A stretch of 64,000 nucleotides of DNA from Yoonia ponticola (GTDB lineage: Bacteria; Pseudomonadota; Alphaproteobacteria; Rhodobacterales; Rhodobacteraceae), in the NCBI RefSeq assembly GCF_014199395.1, contig NZ_JACIJM010000002.1:124001-188000 (forward strand). The letters are read 5' to 3'. Position 1 is the stretch's first letter, and each line of letters starts with the position of its first letter. This document shows positions 1 through 8,645 of the stretch, in pieces. Both the position numbers and the translations under genes were made by a program. The notes beneath the pieces are model-generated. The model was not told where the DNA came from. It made no database searches and saw only the letters and a program-made list of their open reading frames with translations.

Positions 1-3
1 TCG

Positions 4-456
4 TTAGCCGGGCGTGTGTGCTGCCATTGCTTCGTCGTGCAGGCGTTTGCTGACCTCTGGCGAGACCCCGAGGATTTCGGCGACTTGGTGCAGTAGGGCA
101 TCTTCGGCTTCAGCTTCGACCCCGTCTGCAAAAACGACGGCCCAGAGGGCTGCGACTGTGGCTTCGCGTTCTGCGATACCGATTGCGTCGTGCAGGATTG
201 TGGAGAGGGCGTCGGTGTCGGGCATTGCCTCTTCCAGCTTTTCGCATTCGGCCCGCATTTTGGCTGCTTGGACTGGATTCAGTGCATAGAGGTGCGCCAA
301 GACGTCGTCGATTTGTTCAATTTCCTCAAAGAGGTAGGCTTTGTCGATTTTGGCCGCCCGCACGAGCAAGGCACCCATGGCGTGTTGTGCGTCTGCCTCG
401 GGCAGTTTGGTGACTGAGGCTTCTTGGTGGAACATGGCTAGGATGCGGTCGAACAT
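4..456 (-). CDS. TerB-family protein
   Basis: A 150-residue soluble, helical, acidic protein with no signal peptide or membrane segment. The C-terminal half (about residues 95-145) has the TerB pattern: a hydrophobic helix, then AVVFADGVEAEAED, which resembles the acidic metal-binding loop of tellurite-resistance TerB proteins, then HQVAEILGVSPE. Proteins of this size in Rhodobacterales are usually annotated as TerB-family; the cellular role is unknown and a tellurite phenotype should not be assumed. The ATG at 456 is followed by a complete frame to a TAA at 4-6. It is transcribed away from the EamA gene, and the 158-bp spacer holds a dispersed repeat. Confidence 0.8.
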   Translation of the reverse strand: MFDRILAMFHQEASVTKLPEADAQHAMGALLVRAAKIDKAYLFEEIEQIDDVLAHLYALNPVQAAKMRAECEKLEEAMPDTDALSTILHDAIGIAEREATVAALWAVVFADGVEAEAEDALLHQVAEILGVSPEVSKRLHDEAMAAHTPG

Positions 457-502
457 TGTGGAGCTCCGATTAGGCGTTGATGAACATTAGCGAGGTGATG
501 CC

Positions 503-549
503 TTGGGGGCTAGCCCCCAAACCCCCAGGATATAAAGAGAGCCAAAGAA
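503..549 (+). repeat. Dispersed intergenic repeat, copy 1 (GC-rich head plus AT-rich tail)
   Basis: A 47-bp element that matches the reverse complement of 60957-61003 at 45 of 47 positions. The head contains GGGGGCTAGCCCCC, which is self-complementary, then AAACCCCC; the tail is GGATATAAAGAGAGCCAAAG. Related copies with the same kind of tail but a different head lie at 30421-30464 and 42885-42924. The element is purely intergenic and probably acts at the RNA level or is a neutral repeat family. Confidence 0.8.
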
Positions 550-614
550 GCCTAAGAGGCGGTTGACCATCGCGAGGGCAAGGCAGAGAGTTCGCCGGAA
601 TTCAGGGGAAACAT

Positions 615-1499
615 ATGGCCGGATCATTTCAGTTGCGCGTCGTTGCTATGGTTGTGGGTGCGATGGTTTTGATCGTGGGCGGCGATGTTGCGGGGCGGAT
701 GTTGACCGCTGCCGGATTTTCCCAATTTTCCGTGGCCTGGGCGCGGTTTGCGCTGGCCGCTGTGGTGTTGGCGCCGCTGTGCGGATTGGAAAAAGGCGAG
801 TTGCGGTTGCTGCTGAAGCCCGCGTTGATTTTCCGCGCTTGTTTGATTGCGGGCGGGATTGCGTCAATTTTGACTGCGTTAAAGACCGAGCAGTTGGCCA
901 CAGTTTTTGGCGGCTTTTTTGTCGGCCCAATTATATCTTACGCATTGTCCGGTTTGGTGTTGAAAGAGCGCGTGACGCTGCCGCGCACCGTGCTGTTGCT
1001 GGTTAGTTTTGGCGGCGTGTTGCTGGTTGTGAAACCGGGATTTGGGATGACGCCGGGGTTAGGCTTTGCCCTGCTCGCGGGGATGTTCCACGGTAGCTAT
1101 TTGGTCGCGACGCGGTGGCTCGCTGGATCATATCGCCCCCGCTTTTTGCTGTTCTCGCAATTGGTGATCGGGTCTGTCGTGCTAGCCCCGCTCGCGATTG
1201 CGCCTGTGCCAGCGGTCACGCCGCAGTTGCTGGGGTTGATCGTGGTGAGCGCGTTGGGGTCCGCTGTCGGCAACCTGCTGCTCGTTCTTGCGAACCGCGC
1301 CGCAGAAGCGTCGGTGATTGCCCCGCTGATCTACAGTCAGATCATTGTCGCGACCATCTTCGGCTTTTTGTTCTTTGGCGAGTGGCCGGATGCCATCGCG
1401 CTGCTCGGGCTTGTGATCATTATCGCGTCGGGCGCTGGATCAATTTGGGTGGTCGGCCGCGCGCGTCCTGTCGCAAAAGTGAGTTTACCGGACGTCTAA
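615..1499 (+). CDS. EamA-family (DMT superfamily) transporter
   Basis: A 294-residue integral membrane protein with about ten hydrophobic segments arranged as two EamA repeats of five helices each, the usual length for the family. The first repeat spans roughly residues 8-140 and the second 150-285. Members export amino acids or other metabolites across the inner membrane; substrate cannot be read from the sequence. The ATG at 615 follows AGGGGAAA, a good ribosome-binding site. It stands alone between the TerB-like gene (divergent) and the ThDP enzyme downstream. Confidence 0.85.
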   Translation: MAGSFQLRVVAMVVGAMVLIVGGDVAGRMLTAAGFSQFSVAWARFALAAVVLAPLCGLEKGELRLLLKPALIFRACLIAGGIASILTALKTEQLATVFGGFFVGPIISYALSGLVLKERVTLPRTVLLLVSFGGVLLVVKPGFGMTPGLGFALLAGMFHGSYLVATRWLAGSYRPRFLLFSQLVIGSVVLAPLAIAPVPAVTPQLLGLIVVSALGSAVGNLLLVLANRAAEASVIAPLIYSQIIVATIFGFLFFGEWPDAIALLGLVIIIASGAGSIWVVGRARPVAKVSLPDV

Positions 1500-1561
1500 A
1501 TTAGAGGATGCAGATGCGCCTGCCACCCGCTAAAATACGACAAACAGATCAAGGATTTCTC

Positions 1562-3175
1562 ATGACCGAAACATTGCGTGCCGCTGATGTGCTTGCCCGT
1601 CGCTTGTATGAAGCGGGGTGTCGTCATGCGTTCGGGATGCCGGGCGGCGAGGTGTTAACCTTGATCGATGCGCTTGAGACGGCTGGAATTGCGTTTCATC
1701 TGGCCCGTCATGAGAACGCGGCGGGGTTTATGGCCGAGGGCGTGCATCACGTTGACGGTGCGCCCGCGATTTTGGTCGCGACTGTTGGACCCGGTGCAAT
1801 GAACGGCGTGAATGTGGTCGCCAATGCCGAGCAGGATCGCGTGCCGCTGATCGTGCTGACCGGCTGCGTCGATGCGGCTGAAGCCCAGAGTTACACGCAC
1901 CAGGTTCTGGATCATCGCAAGGTGTTTGAACCGATCACAAAGGCTACGTTTACGCTGGATGCGCAGGCGGCTGGTATCATCGCGGAAAAGGCGATTGGGA
2001 TCGCGACCGAGGGCCGGTCCGGCCCTGTGCATATTGATGTGCCGATTTCTGTCGCTGATGCGCCTGCCGTGCCTGCGCCGTTGCGGCGTGCCGTGGCCAG
2101 CGATGTGGCCCCTGTTGGCAGTGATTTGTTGACGGCCCGCGATTGGCTGTCCGAGGCTGTGCGTCCGGTGATGATTGTGGGTTTGGATGTGATCAAGGAC
2201 CGCTCTGCCGAGACGGTGCGCGCCTTTGCTGAAATTCACGGGGTTCCGGTGATCACGACCTATAAAGCGAAGGGCGTGATGCCCGAAGATCACCCGCTGT
2301 GCCTCGGTGGTGCGGGGCTGTCGCCGTTGGCCGATAAGCATCTTTTGCCGCTGCTGGACGAGGCTGATTTGATCATTTGCGTCGGTTACGATCCGATTGA
2401 AATGCGTCCCGGCTGGCAGGACGTCTGGGACCCGATGGTGACAAATGTGATCGACATTACCGCCACGCCAAACCACCATTTCATGCACCAAGGAACGGTA
2501 AATTTTATTGCTGATACTGGGGCTACGTTGGCGGCATTGTCCGAAGGGATTCCGCCCTGTGCGACCTGGCCGGATGGCGAGCCGGAGACGGTGAAAACGG
2601 CCCTTGCCACTGCGTTTCCGCGCGATGATGAATGGGGGCCAGCCGCTGTGATTGCAGAGTGCCGCGATGCGCTGCCAGTTGATACGATTGCGACGGTGGA
2701 TAGCGGCGCGCATCGGATTTTACTGTCGCAAATGTGGGAATGTTCGGACCCGCGCACGCTGCTACAATCGACGGGATTATGCACGATGGGATGCGCTGTG
2801 CCGCTCGCGATTGGCGCGAAAATGGCGGCCCCTGACCGGACGGTCGTCAGCTTTTCCGGAGACGCGGGATTATTGATGGTTGCTGGTGATTTATCGACGG
2901 CAGCAGAGAACGGTCAGAACACGATTTTCGTGGTGTTTGTGGATCAATCGCTGGCGTTAATTGATTTGAAACAACGGCAGCGTAAGCTGGACAATAACGG
3001 CGTTGATTTCAGGGGGCATGACTATGCCGCCATTGGTCGTGCGTTTGGCGGTTACGGGGCGACTGTGACGACTCGCGAAGAATTGCGTGAGGCGCTTGAG
3101 GCGGCGCAAACGGCGGATAATTTTACGTTGATCGCGGCGGTGATCGACAAACACGCATATGATGGGCGTATCTGA
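1562..3175 (+). CDS. Thiamine-diphosphate-dependent enzyme, acetolactate-synthase-like
   Basis: A 537-residue member of the AHAS-like ThDP family with the usual three-domain layout. The N-terminal PYR domain carries FGMPGGE and the conserved catalytic glutamate (Glu51, in RHENAAGF). The middle domain follows, and the C-terminal PP domain holds the ThDP/Mg motif beginning GDAG near residue 438. The start is set at 1562 because AAGGA precedes that ATG and the MTETLRAADVL start fits the family; an upstream in-frame ATG at 1508 has no comparable site. Its TGA overlaps the ATG of the following CoA-transferase by one base, so the two are almost certainly one operon. The reaction is not certain: true acetolactate synthesis is less likely because no small subunit is adjacent, and decarboxylation of a 2-oxo acid or of an acyl-CoA is possible. 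Confidence 0.8.
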   Translation: MTETLRAADVLARRLYEAGCRHAFGMPGGEVLTLIDALETAGIAFHLARHENAAGFMAEGVHHVDGAPAILVATVGPGAMNGVNVVANAEQDRVPLIVLTGCVDAAEAQSYTHQVLDHRKVFEPITKATFTLDAQAAGIIAEKAIGIATEGRSGPVHIDVPISVADAPAVPAPLRRAVASDVAPVGSDLLTARDWLSEAVRPVMIVGLDVIKDRSAETVRAFAEIHGVPVITTYKAKGVMPEDHPLCLGGAGLSPLADKHLLPLLDEADLIICVGYDPIEMRPGWQDVWDPMVTNVIDITATPNHHFMHQGTVNFIADTGATLAALSEGIPPCATWPDGEPETVKTALATAFPRDDEWGPAAVIAECRDALPVDTIATVDSGAHRILLSQMWECSDPRTLLQSTGLCTMGCAVPLAIGAKMAAPDRTVVSFSGDAGLLMVAGDLSTAAENGQNTIFVVFVDQSLALIDLKQRQRKLDNNGVDFRGHDYAAIGRAFGGYGATVTTREELREALEAAQTADNFTLIAAVIDKHAYDGRI

Positions 3176-4356
3176 TGGCTGGCGCGTTGGATGGGCTGCG
3201 TATTCTTGACCTGAGCCGGATTTTGGCGGGGCCTACGTGTACACAACTGCTGGGTGATCTGGGGGCCGAGGTCATCAAGATCGAAAACCCTGCAACGGGC
3301 GGTGATGACACGCGCAGTTGGGGGCCGCCGTTTGTTGAGGGCGTGGATGGTGAACCGACTGATTTAAGCGCGTATTTCATGTGCGCGAACCGGAACAAAC
3401 TGTCGGTTGCTGTCGATATTGCGACGGTGGAAGGGCAGGACACGATCCGTGCCTTGGCTGCCGAGTGCGATGTGGTGATCGAGAATTTCAAGCCCGGTGG
3501 GCTGGCGAAATACGGGTTGGACGCGGACACGTTGTTGGCTGCTGATCCGGCGCTTGTGTATTGTTCGATCTCTGGATTTGGGCAAACGGGTCCGAATGCG
3601 AGCAAACCGGGTTACGATCTGATGGCCCAAGGCTTTGGCGGGATCATGTCGTTGACGGGTGAACCGGATGGTGAACCGATGAAAGTTGGCGTGGGTGTTG
3701 CCGACGTGATGTGCGGGATGTACGCGACGATCGGGATTTTGGCGGCGCTGCGGCACCGAGATAAAACGGGTGAAGGGCAGCATATTGATGTCGCGTTGGT
3801 CGATAGCCAGATTGCGTGGCTGATTAATGAGGGTGTGAACCACCTTACAAATGGTGAACTTCCGAAACGGCGCGGGAATGGGCATCCGAATATTGTGCCT
3901 TATCAGGTGTTTGCGACCAGTGACGGGCATGTGATTGTTGCTGTCGGCAACGACGGGCAGTTCCGTAGGTTCTGCGCGTTTCTGGACGTGCCGCATTTGG
4001 CGGATGATCCGCTTTATGCGACGAACCCTGCGAGGCTGGCAAATCGCGACGCACTGCTGGCGATGATTGTACCACTGATCGCGGCGCGTCCGATGGATGA
4101 TGTGATCGCCGGACTAGAGGCCCGCAAAGTGCCGGTCGGTCCGGTGCAGACGCTGGATCAAGTGTTCGGCAGCGCGCAGGTCAAAGCCCGTGATATGATC
4201 GCGACGATTCCCACAAATGACGCAAAGTCAGGCGACGTGCGGGTCATCGGGAATCCCCTGAAGCTCTCGAAAACGCCTGTAACCTATCGACGTGCGCCGC
4301 CGCGCTTTGGTCAGGACACAGATCATGTTTTAGGCGAAATCAAGCCGAAACGCTGA
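3175..4356 (+). CDS. CaiB/BaiF-type (class III) CoA-transferase
   Basis: A 393-residue class III CoA-transferase, normal in length. The N-terminal LDLSRILAGP block and AEVIKIENP motif are typical, and Asp148 in PGYDLMAQGFGG aligns with the catalytic aspartate of formyl-CoA transferase and the equivalent residue of methylacyl-CoA racemase. The enzyme moves CoA from an acyl-CoA to a free carboxylic acid, forming a mixed anhydride on the aspartate. Substrate is unknown. It is translationally coupled to the ThDP enzyme upstream, an arrangement that recalls oxalate degradation (frc/oxc), but the ThDP partner does not resemble oxalyl-CoA decarboxylase closely enough to claim that. Confidence 0.85.
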   Translation: MAGALDGLRILDLSRILAGPTCTQLLGDLGAEVIKIENPATGGDDTRSWGPPFVEGVDGEPTDLSAYFMCANRNKLSVAVDIATVEGQDTIRALAAECDVVIENFKPGGLAKYGLDADTLLAADPALVYCSISGFGQTGPNASKPGYDLMAQGFGGIMSLTGEPDGEPMKVGVGVADVMCGMYATIGILAALRHRDKTGEGQHIDVALVDSQIAWLINEGVNHLTNGELPKRRGNGHPNIVPYQVFATSDGHVIVAVGNDGQFRRFCAFLDVPHLADDPLYATNPARLANRDALLAMIVPLIAARPMDDVIAGLEARKVPVGPVQTLDQVFGSAQVKARDMIATIPTNDAKSGDVRVIGNPLKLSKTPVTYRRAPPRFGQDTDHVLGEIKPKR

Positions 4357-4388
4357 ATAAACAGCACCTTACCTCTGCAATACTGATA

Positions 4389-4413
4389 ACAGGTCCGTTA
4401 TTCACGGGTCTGT
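4389..4413 (+). terminator. Possible terminator hairpin after the CoA-transferase
   Basis: ACAGGTCCG pairs with CGGGTCTGT across a 7-nt loop; the nine pairs include two G-U wobbles in the plus-strand RNA. It lies 33 bp past the CoA-transferase stop. There is no clear U-tract, so this is a weak or rho-assisted terminator at best. Confidence 0.35.
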
Positions 4414-4503
4414 GAGATTAATTCTGGCCATAGTGCCTGTATGTCAGTGCCAACGAATGCGCGGCGATGTCCGCGATATAGCTTTTTAAAGAACGGACGA
4501 CGC

Positions 4504-5877
4504 ATGACGCAGGACATATTTGGCCAAACGACGACAATCGCAACCGGCCCTGCGCTAGAGGCGTGGAATAAAACACAGATGGCGTTTCTGGCGCATGGTG
4601 CGGCGACACCCGGACATTTGAGTGAGGCGTTAACCGCGTCGCCTGATTTCGCGCTTGGTCATGCCGTCAAAGGCATGTTTTACACGTTGTTGGGCCGTAG
4701 TGAATTGATGGAAACGGCGCGTGAAGCGTTAACCACGGCCCGTGCCGCTGCGCAGGCAAACCCAATTAGCGCCCGCGAACAGCATTTTATCGACGCGCTT
4801 GCCTGCTGGATTGATGGGCAACCCAAAGCCGCGATTGCGCACTTTGAGGCGAACATCGCCGCTGCACCTGACGATATTCTAGCGGTTAAGCTGGATCACG
4901 CGACTCGCTTTGTCCTTGGGGACAATCGTGGGATGCGCCAGATGCTGGAAAACGTGATGCCAGCCTATGGCCCAGACCACCCCGGACGTGGCTATTTGAT
5001 GGGTTGTTATGCTTTTGCGTTGGAAGAAACTGGCGATTATTCGCGCGCGAAAACTGTTGGCCGCGAAGGTATGCTGATCGCGCCGGATGACGCGTGGGGC
5101 TTGCATGCAGTCGCCCATGTTCATGATATGACAGCCGATGCGACGGGCGGAATTAAGTGGTTAACCGGACGCGAAAGCGCGTGGGCGCATTGCAACAATT
5201 TCCGTTATCACGTGTGGTGGCACAAGGCGTTGATGCACCTTGATTTGGGTCAGCATGATGTTGTTTTGGACCTGTATGACCGCGAAATTCGCCAAGACAA
5301 AACCGATGATTATCGTGATATTTCAAATGCTACGTCGCTTTTGTCTCGGCTCGAACTGGATGGCGTCAACGTCGGTGATCGTTGGGAAGAACTGGCTGAT
5401 CTGTCCGCGAACCGGACTGAAGACGGCTGTCTGATCTTTGCTGATCTTCACTACATGTTAGCGCTGGTTGGCGACAATCGCGACGCGGAAATCACGAAAC
5501 TTCTGGGCCGTTTACACCGCGATGCGTCTAGCGGAAAAACAGACATGCAGCGTGCGATGGCATCCCCCGGCATGGCAATTGCCACCGGATTAGAGGCGTT
5601 TGGCGAGGCGGAATTTGGCAAAGCATTCGTCAATCTGGCACGTGGGCGGAAAACCATCCAAGATGCGGGCGGATCACACGCGCAGCGTGATGTTTTTGAA
5701 CGATTAACTATCGACAGTGGCATCCGTGCTGGCTACTTGGACGAAGCCGAAGATATCCTTGCCGCCCGCTCGATCCGCCGCAATGGCCATGAAGATGGTT
5801 ATGCTGCTGCCCGTCGGTCGCTGATCTCTGAGGGCCGCGCCGCCGCTGGTGTCGCTGCCCGTTTTCCGGCTGAGTAA
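4504..5877 (+). CDS. TTC38-like tetratricopeptide-repeat protein
   Basis: A 457-residue soluble protein made of helical repeats throughout. It matches the tetratricopeptide repeat protein 38 (TTC38) family by length and by conserved stretches such as ALGHAVKGMFYTLLGR near the N terminus, GLHAVAHVHDM near the middle and FRYHVWWHKALMHLDLG after it. No signal peptide is seen and no catalytic function is established for the family; the His/Trp-rich central block suggests a bound ligand or partner. I chose the ATG at 4504 (MTQDIFGQ); an in-frame ATG at 4441 would add 21 poorly conserved residues. It precedes the glucan operon by 24 bp on the same strand, so co-transcription with opgC is likely. 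Confidence 0.75.
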   Translation: MTQDIFGQTTTIATGPALEAWNKTQMAFLAHGAATPGHLSEALTASPDFALGHAVKGMFYTLLGRSELMETAREALTTARAAAQANPISAREQHFIDALACWIDGQPKAAIAHFEANIAAAPDDILAVKLDHATRFVLGDNRGMRQMLENVMPAYGPDHPGRGYLMGCYAFALEETGDYSRAKTVGREGMLIAPDDAWGLHAVAHVHDMTADATGGIKWLTGRESAWAHCNNFRYHVWWHKALMHLDLGQHDVVLDLYDREIRQDKTDDYRDISNATSLLSRLELDGVNVGDRWEELADLSANRTEDGCLIFADLHYMLALVGDNRDAEITKLLGRLHRDASSGKTDMQRAMASPGMAIATGLEAFGEAEFGKAFVNLARGRKTIQDAGGSHAQRDVFERLTIDSGIRAGYLDEAEDILAARSIRRNGHEDGYAAARRSLISEGRAAAGVAARFPAE

Positions 5878-5901
5878 AACCGGAACCAAGGACGGATATT
5901 G

Positions 5902-7125
5902 ATGGCCACAGCCACACACCCAGACATGCCGCGCGTACGCGACCCAAGGCTAGATTTTTATCGTGGCATTGCGATGCTCGTTATCTTTACGTCGCACACG
6001 CCCGGCAATTTCTGGGGCGGCTGGATTCCCGGTCGCTTTGGTTTTTCCGACGCGACAGAAATCTTTGTGTTCTGTTCTGGAATGGCGTCGGCGATTGCCT
6101 TTGGCGGTAGTTTTGATCGCCGCGGCTGGTTGTTAGGGACCGCCCGTGTGCTGTTTCGCTGCTGGCAGGTCTATTGGGCCCATATTTGTCTGTTCTTTGC
6201 GCTGTCGTTTATGTTGATCGCGCTGGATAGTTTCGGGTTTGAAAAGAACTATGTGAACAGTCTGAACCTGAGCCAGTTTTTCAACGAGACCAAGGACCAT
6301 CTGTTTGGTCTGTTAACCATGACCTATGTGCCGAATTATTTCGACATTCTGCCGATGTATATCATGATCCTGCTGATGATGCCTCTGGTGATGGGGCTTG
6401 CATCGGTTCATGTCGGGCTGGTTTTCGCGTTCTGCATAGCGCTTTGGTTTATCGCACAGACGGGCATTATGATCGCGCTCGGGACCGAGCGGATCGCGGT
6501 ATCGTTGCCTGCGTCTTTGACCAGCGACCGCCCGTGGTTCTTTAACCCTTTTGCGTGGCAGTTGGTGTTTTTCACTGGTTTTGCGCTGGTGCGTGGCTGG
6601 TTGCCGCGTCCGCCTGTTAACACTCTCTTGGTCGTATTGGCGTCTATCGTCGTGCTGGGCATGATGATGTTGTCCAACGTCGCGATCCGCGAATGGGGTT
6701 TTGACTGGGCTGCTGATTGGCGTCGTGCGAATCCGAATTTGATTACGAAGACCGATCTTGGCATCGCCCGTTACACGCATTTTCTTGCCCTCGCCTATCT
6801 GGCTTACGCCATTGCGGGCGATGGTGGACGTCGGTTGATCATCACAGGTCGGACCGCATCGGCGCGTTTTGGCAAAATTATCGTCGCTTTATTAACCAAA
6901 GTCGGCCAACAATCGCTTGCCGTCTTCATTGTCGCGATGATGCTATCGATTTTCGTAGGATTTGTTCTAACTGAGACAGGGGCCGTGGCCGACGACGTCA
7001 CGCCTCTTAAGTCTCACGTTTTCGTCGCTGCCGGGAATATTCTCGGCTGGGCGTTTCTTGTTTTTATTGCCTACACGGCCGCTTGGTTCAAAAGCCAACC
7101 TTGGAGAAAGTCTGCTACAGGATGA
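5902..7125 (+). CDS. opgC: OpgC, membrane succinyltransferase for osmoregulated periplasmic glucans
   Basis: A 407-residue polytopic membrane protein of the OpgC/acyltransferase-3-like family. Near the N terminus it has RLDFYRGIAMLVIFTSHTPGNFWG, interrupted here only as a description of residues about 17-40, followed by about ten membrane helices. In enterobacteria OpgC transfers succinyl groups to periplasmic glucans. The ATG at 5902 follows AAGGACGG; a TTG three bases earlier is less likely. Its TGA overlaps the ATG of opgG in an ATGA, which together with opgH downstream makes the role firm. The acyl donor and the substituent in this organism are inferred. Confidence 0.88.
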   Translation: MATATHPDMPRVRDPRLDFYRGIAMLVIFTSHTPGNFWGGWIPGRFGFSDATEIFVFCSGMASAIAFGGSFDRRGWLLGTARVLFRCWQVYWAHICLFFALSFMLIALDSFGFEKNYVNSLNLSQFFNETKDHLFGLLTMTYVPNYFDILPMYIMILLMMPLVMGLASVHVGLVFAFCIALWFIAQTGIMIALGTERIAVSLPASLTSDRPWFFNPFAWQLVFFTGFALVRGWLPRPPVNTLLVVLASIVVLGMMMLSNVAIREWGFDWAADWRRANPNLITKTDLGIARYTHFLALAYLAYAIAGDGGRRLIITGRTASARFGKIIVALLTKVGQQSLAVFIVAMMLSIFVGFVLTETGAVADDVTPLKSHVFVAAGNILGWAFLVFIAYTAAWFKSQPWRKSATG

Positions 7126-8645
7126 TTTCACGTCGCGCCCTTTTAATCAGTATGTCCGCCGCTGCTGTTGCTGGCCCCGCCTATTCCCAGGCTACGATTG
7201 AACCACTTTGGAAACCGTTTGCCCCTGAAATGGTGACGGAAATGGCGCGGGAGCTTGCCAAATCAGCTTATGCGCCTGTGCCGCAAATTCCGCAGGAATG
7301 GCTGGACCTGACCTATGACGAATTTTCGCATATTTGGTTTGATCCGCGCAAAGCTGTCTGGGTTGGTGAAGACCGCCCGCTGAAGATGGACCTGTTTAGC
7401 GCTGGATTGTTTGTGCCGCGCCCTGCTGAGGTGAACATCGTTCAGGACCAGAAATCCAAGACGTTGCCATTCAACATTGATCTGTTTGAAACGACTGATG
7501 AATTCCCTGATTTGCCAACCGGCGAGACGATGGGGTATTCGGGTTTCCGCCTGCGCACGTCGATGACGACCGCCGAAATCTTTGAAGAATTTACCGTGTT
7601 TCAAGGCGCGTCCTACTTCCGTGCGATTGGGAATGGTCAGAATTATGGCTTGTCTGCGCGTGGTTTGGCGTTGCGGACGGCTGATCCTGACGGCGAAGAA
7701 TTCCCAGACTTCACCAAGTTTTGGGTCGAAGCCGCAGAGGCTGGCGATACCCAATTCGTCGTTCACGCGCTGCTGGATAGCCCGTCGACGACTGGTGCAT
7801 ATACGTTCCGCATTCGTGCGGGCGCAAAGGGCGAACCGACTGTGATGGACGTCGAAACGACGCTGTTCCCGCGTGTTGATCTGACGCATGTTGGCGTCGC
7901 ACCGCTGACGTCGATGTTCTTGTTTGATGAGACGAACCGTAACCGTTTCGACGATTTCCGCCCTGCTGTTCATGATAGCGAAGGGTTGTTGATCGTAAAC
8001 GGTAACGGCGAAACGATCTGGCGGCCGCTTGCCAACCCGACCCGTGTGCAGATTTCATCGTTTACCGACGAGAACCCCCAAGGTTTCGGGCTGATGCAAC
8101 GGAATCGCACTGCTGACGATTATGCCGATTTGGAAGCGCATTACGAGAACCGTCCGTCGCTGTGGATTACCCCGAAAAAGGGCTGGGGTAATGGTGTGGT
8201 GGAACTGATCGAGATCCCTGCTGATCTGGAAATCTACGACAATATCGTCGCCTATTGGCGTCCTGCCGAGCCGTTAACCGTCGGGTCCGAGCATCATTTC
8301 AGCTATGCGATGCGCTGGGGCGGCGAGCCTGTTGGCCTGCCGGACGTTGCTCGTGTGACGAATACACGGATCGGAAAAGGGTTCGATCAGGTTAAAACCG
8401 TCTTCGCGATTGATTTTACGGATCACCCTGATCTGCCCGACAATCTGGACGATGTGACACTGACAATCCGCACGAACACGGGTGACGTGTCGCCCGGTGT
8501 TCTGCAACGCAATCACGGAACCGGAGGGGTGAGGCTTGCGTTTTCACTGCTGCCGGGGGATGCGCAAGCTGTTGAAATGCGGGCGCAATTACACTTGAAC
8601 GGCACCGCAATCACTGAGGTATGGCTTTACAGATGGACGATCTAG
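7122..8645 (+). CDS. opgG: OpgG/OpgD-family periplasmic glucan biosynthesis protein
   Basis: A 507-residue exported protein of the MdoG family, full length. OpgG/OpgD proteins act in the periplasm on the beta-glucan backbone made by OpgH. The N terminus reads SRRALLISMSAAAVAGPAYS with a twin-arginine pair and an AYSQA cleavage region, so export by Tat is plausible, as for E. coli OpgD rather than OpgG. The start at 7122 gives a 4-bp ATGA overlap with opgC; an earlier in-frame start lies inside opgC and would bury the signal peptide. Conserved family blocks are visible, for example GYSGFRLR and GASYFRAIGNGQNYGLSARG. The 3' end overlaps the start of opgH. Confidence 0.88.
   Translation: MISRRALLISMSAAAVAGPAYSQATIEPLWKPFAPEMVTEMARELAKSAYAPVPQIPQEWLDLTYDEFSHIWFDPRKAVWVGEDRPLKMDLFSAGLFVPRPAEVNIVQDQKSKTLPFNIDLFETTDEFPDLPTGETMGYSGFRLRTSMTTAEIFEEFTVFQGASYFRAIGNGQNYGLSARGLALRTADPDGEEFPDFTKFWVEAAEAGDTQFVVHALLDSPSTTGAYTFRIRAGAKGEPTVMDVETTLFPRVDLTHVGVAPLTSMFLFDETNRNRFDDFRPAVHDSEGLLIVNGNGETIWRPLANPTRVQISSFTDENPQGFGLMQRNRTADDYADLEAHYENRPSLWITPKKGWGNGVVELIEIPADLEIYDNIVAYWRPAEPLTVGSEHHFSYAMRWGGEPVGLPDVARVTNTRIGKGFDQVKTVFAIDFTDHPDLPDNLDDVTLTIRTNTGDVSPGVLQRNHGTGGVRLAFSLLPGDAQAVEMRAQLHLNGTAITEVWLYRWTI

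Noticed and set aside
1655-2713. Minus-strand frame of 352 codons inside the ThDP enzyme gene
   Set aside because: Low-complexity Arg/His-rich translation typical of an antisense shadow of a real gene.
8621-8632. ATG 8621 as the opgH start
   Set aside because: Ribosome-binding site is only one base before it; 8633 is slightly preferred, but the choice is not certain.
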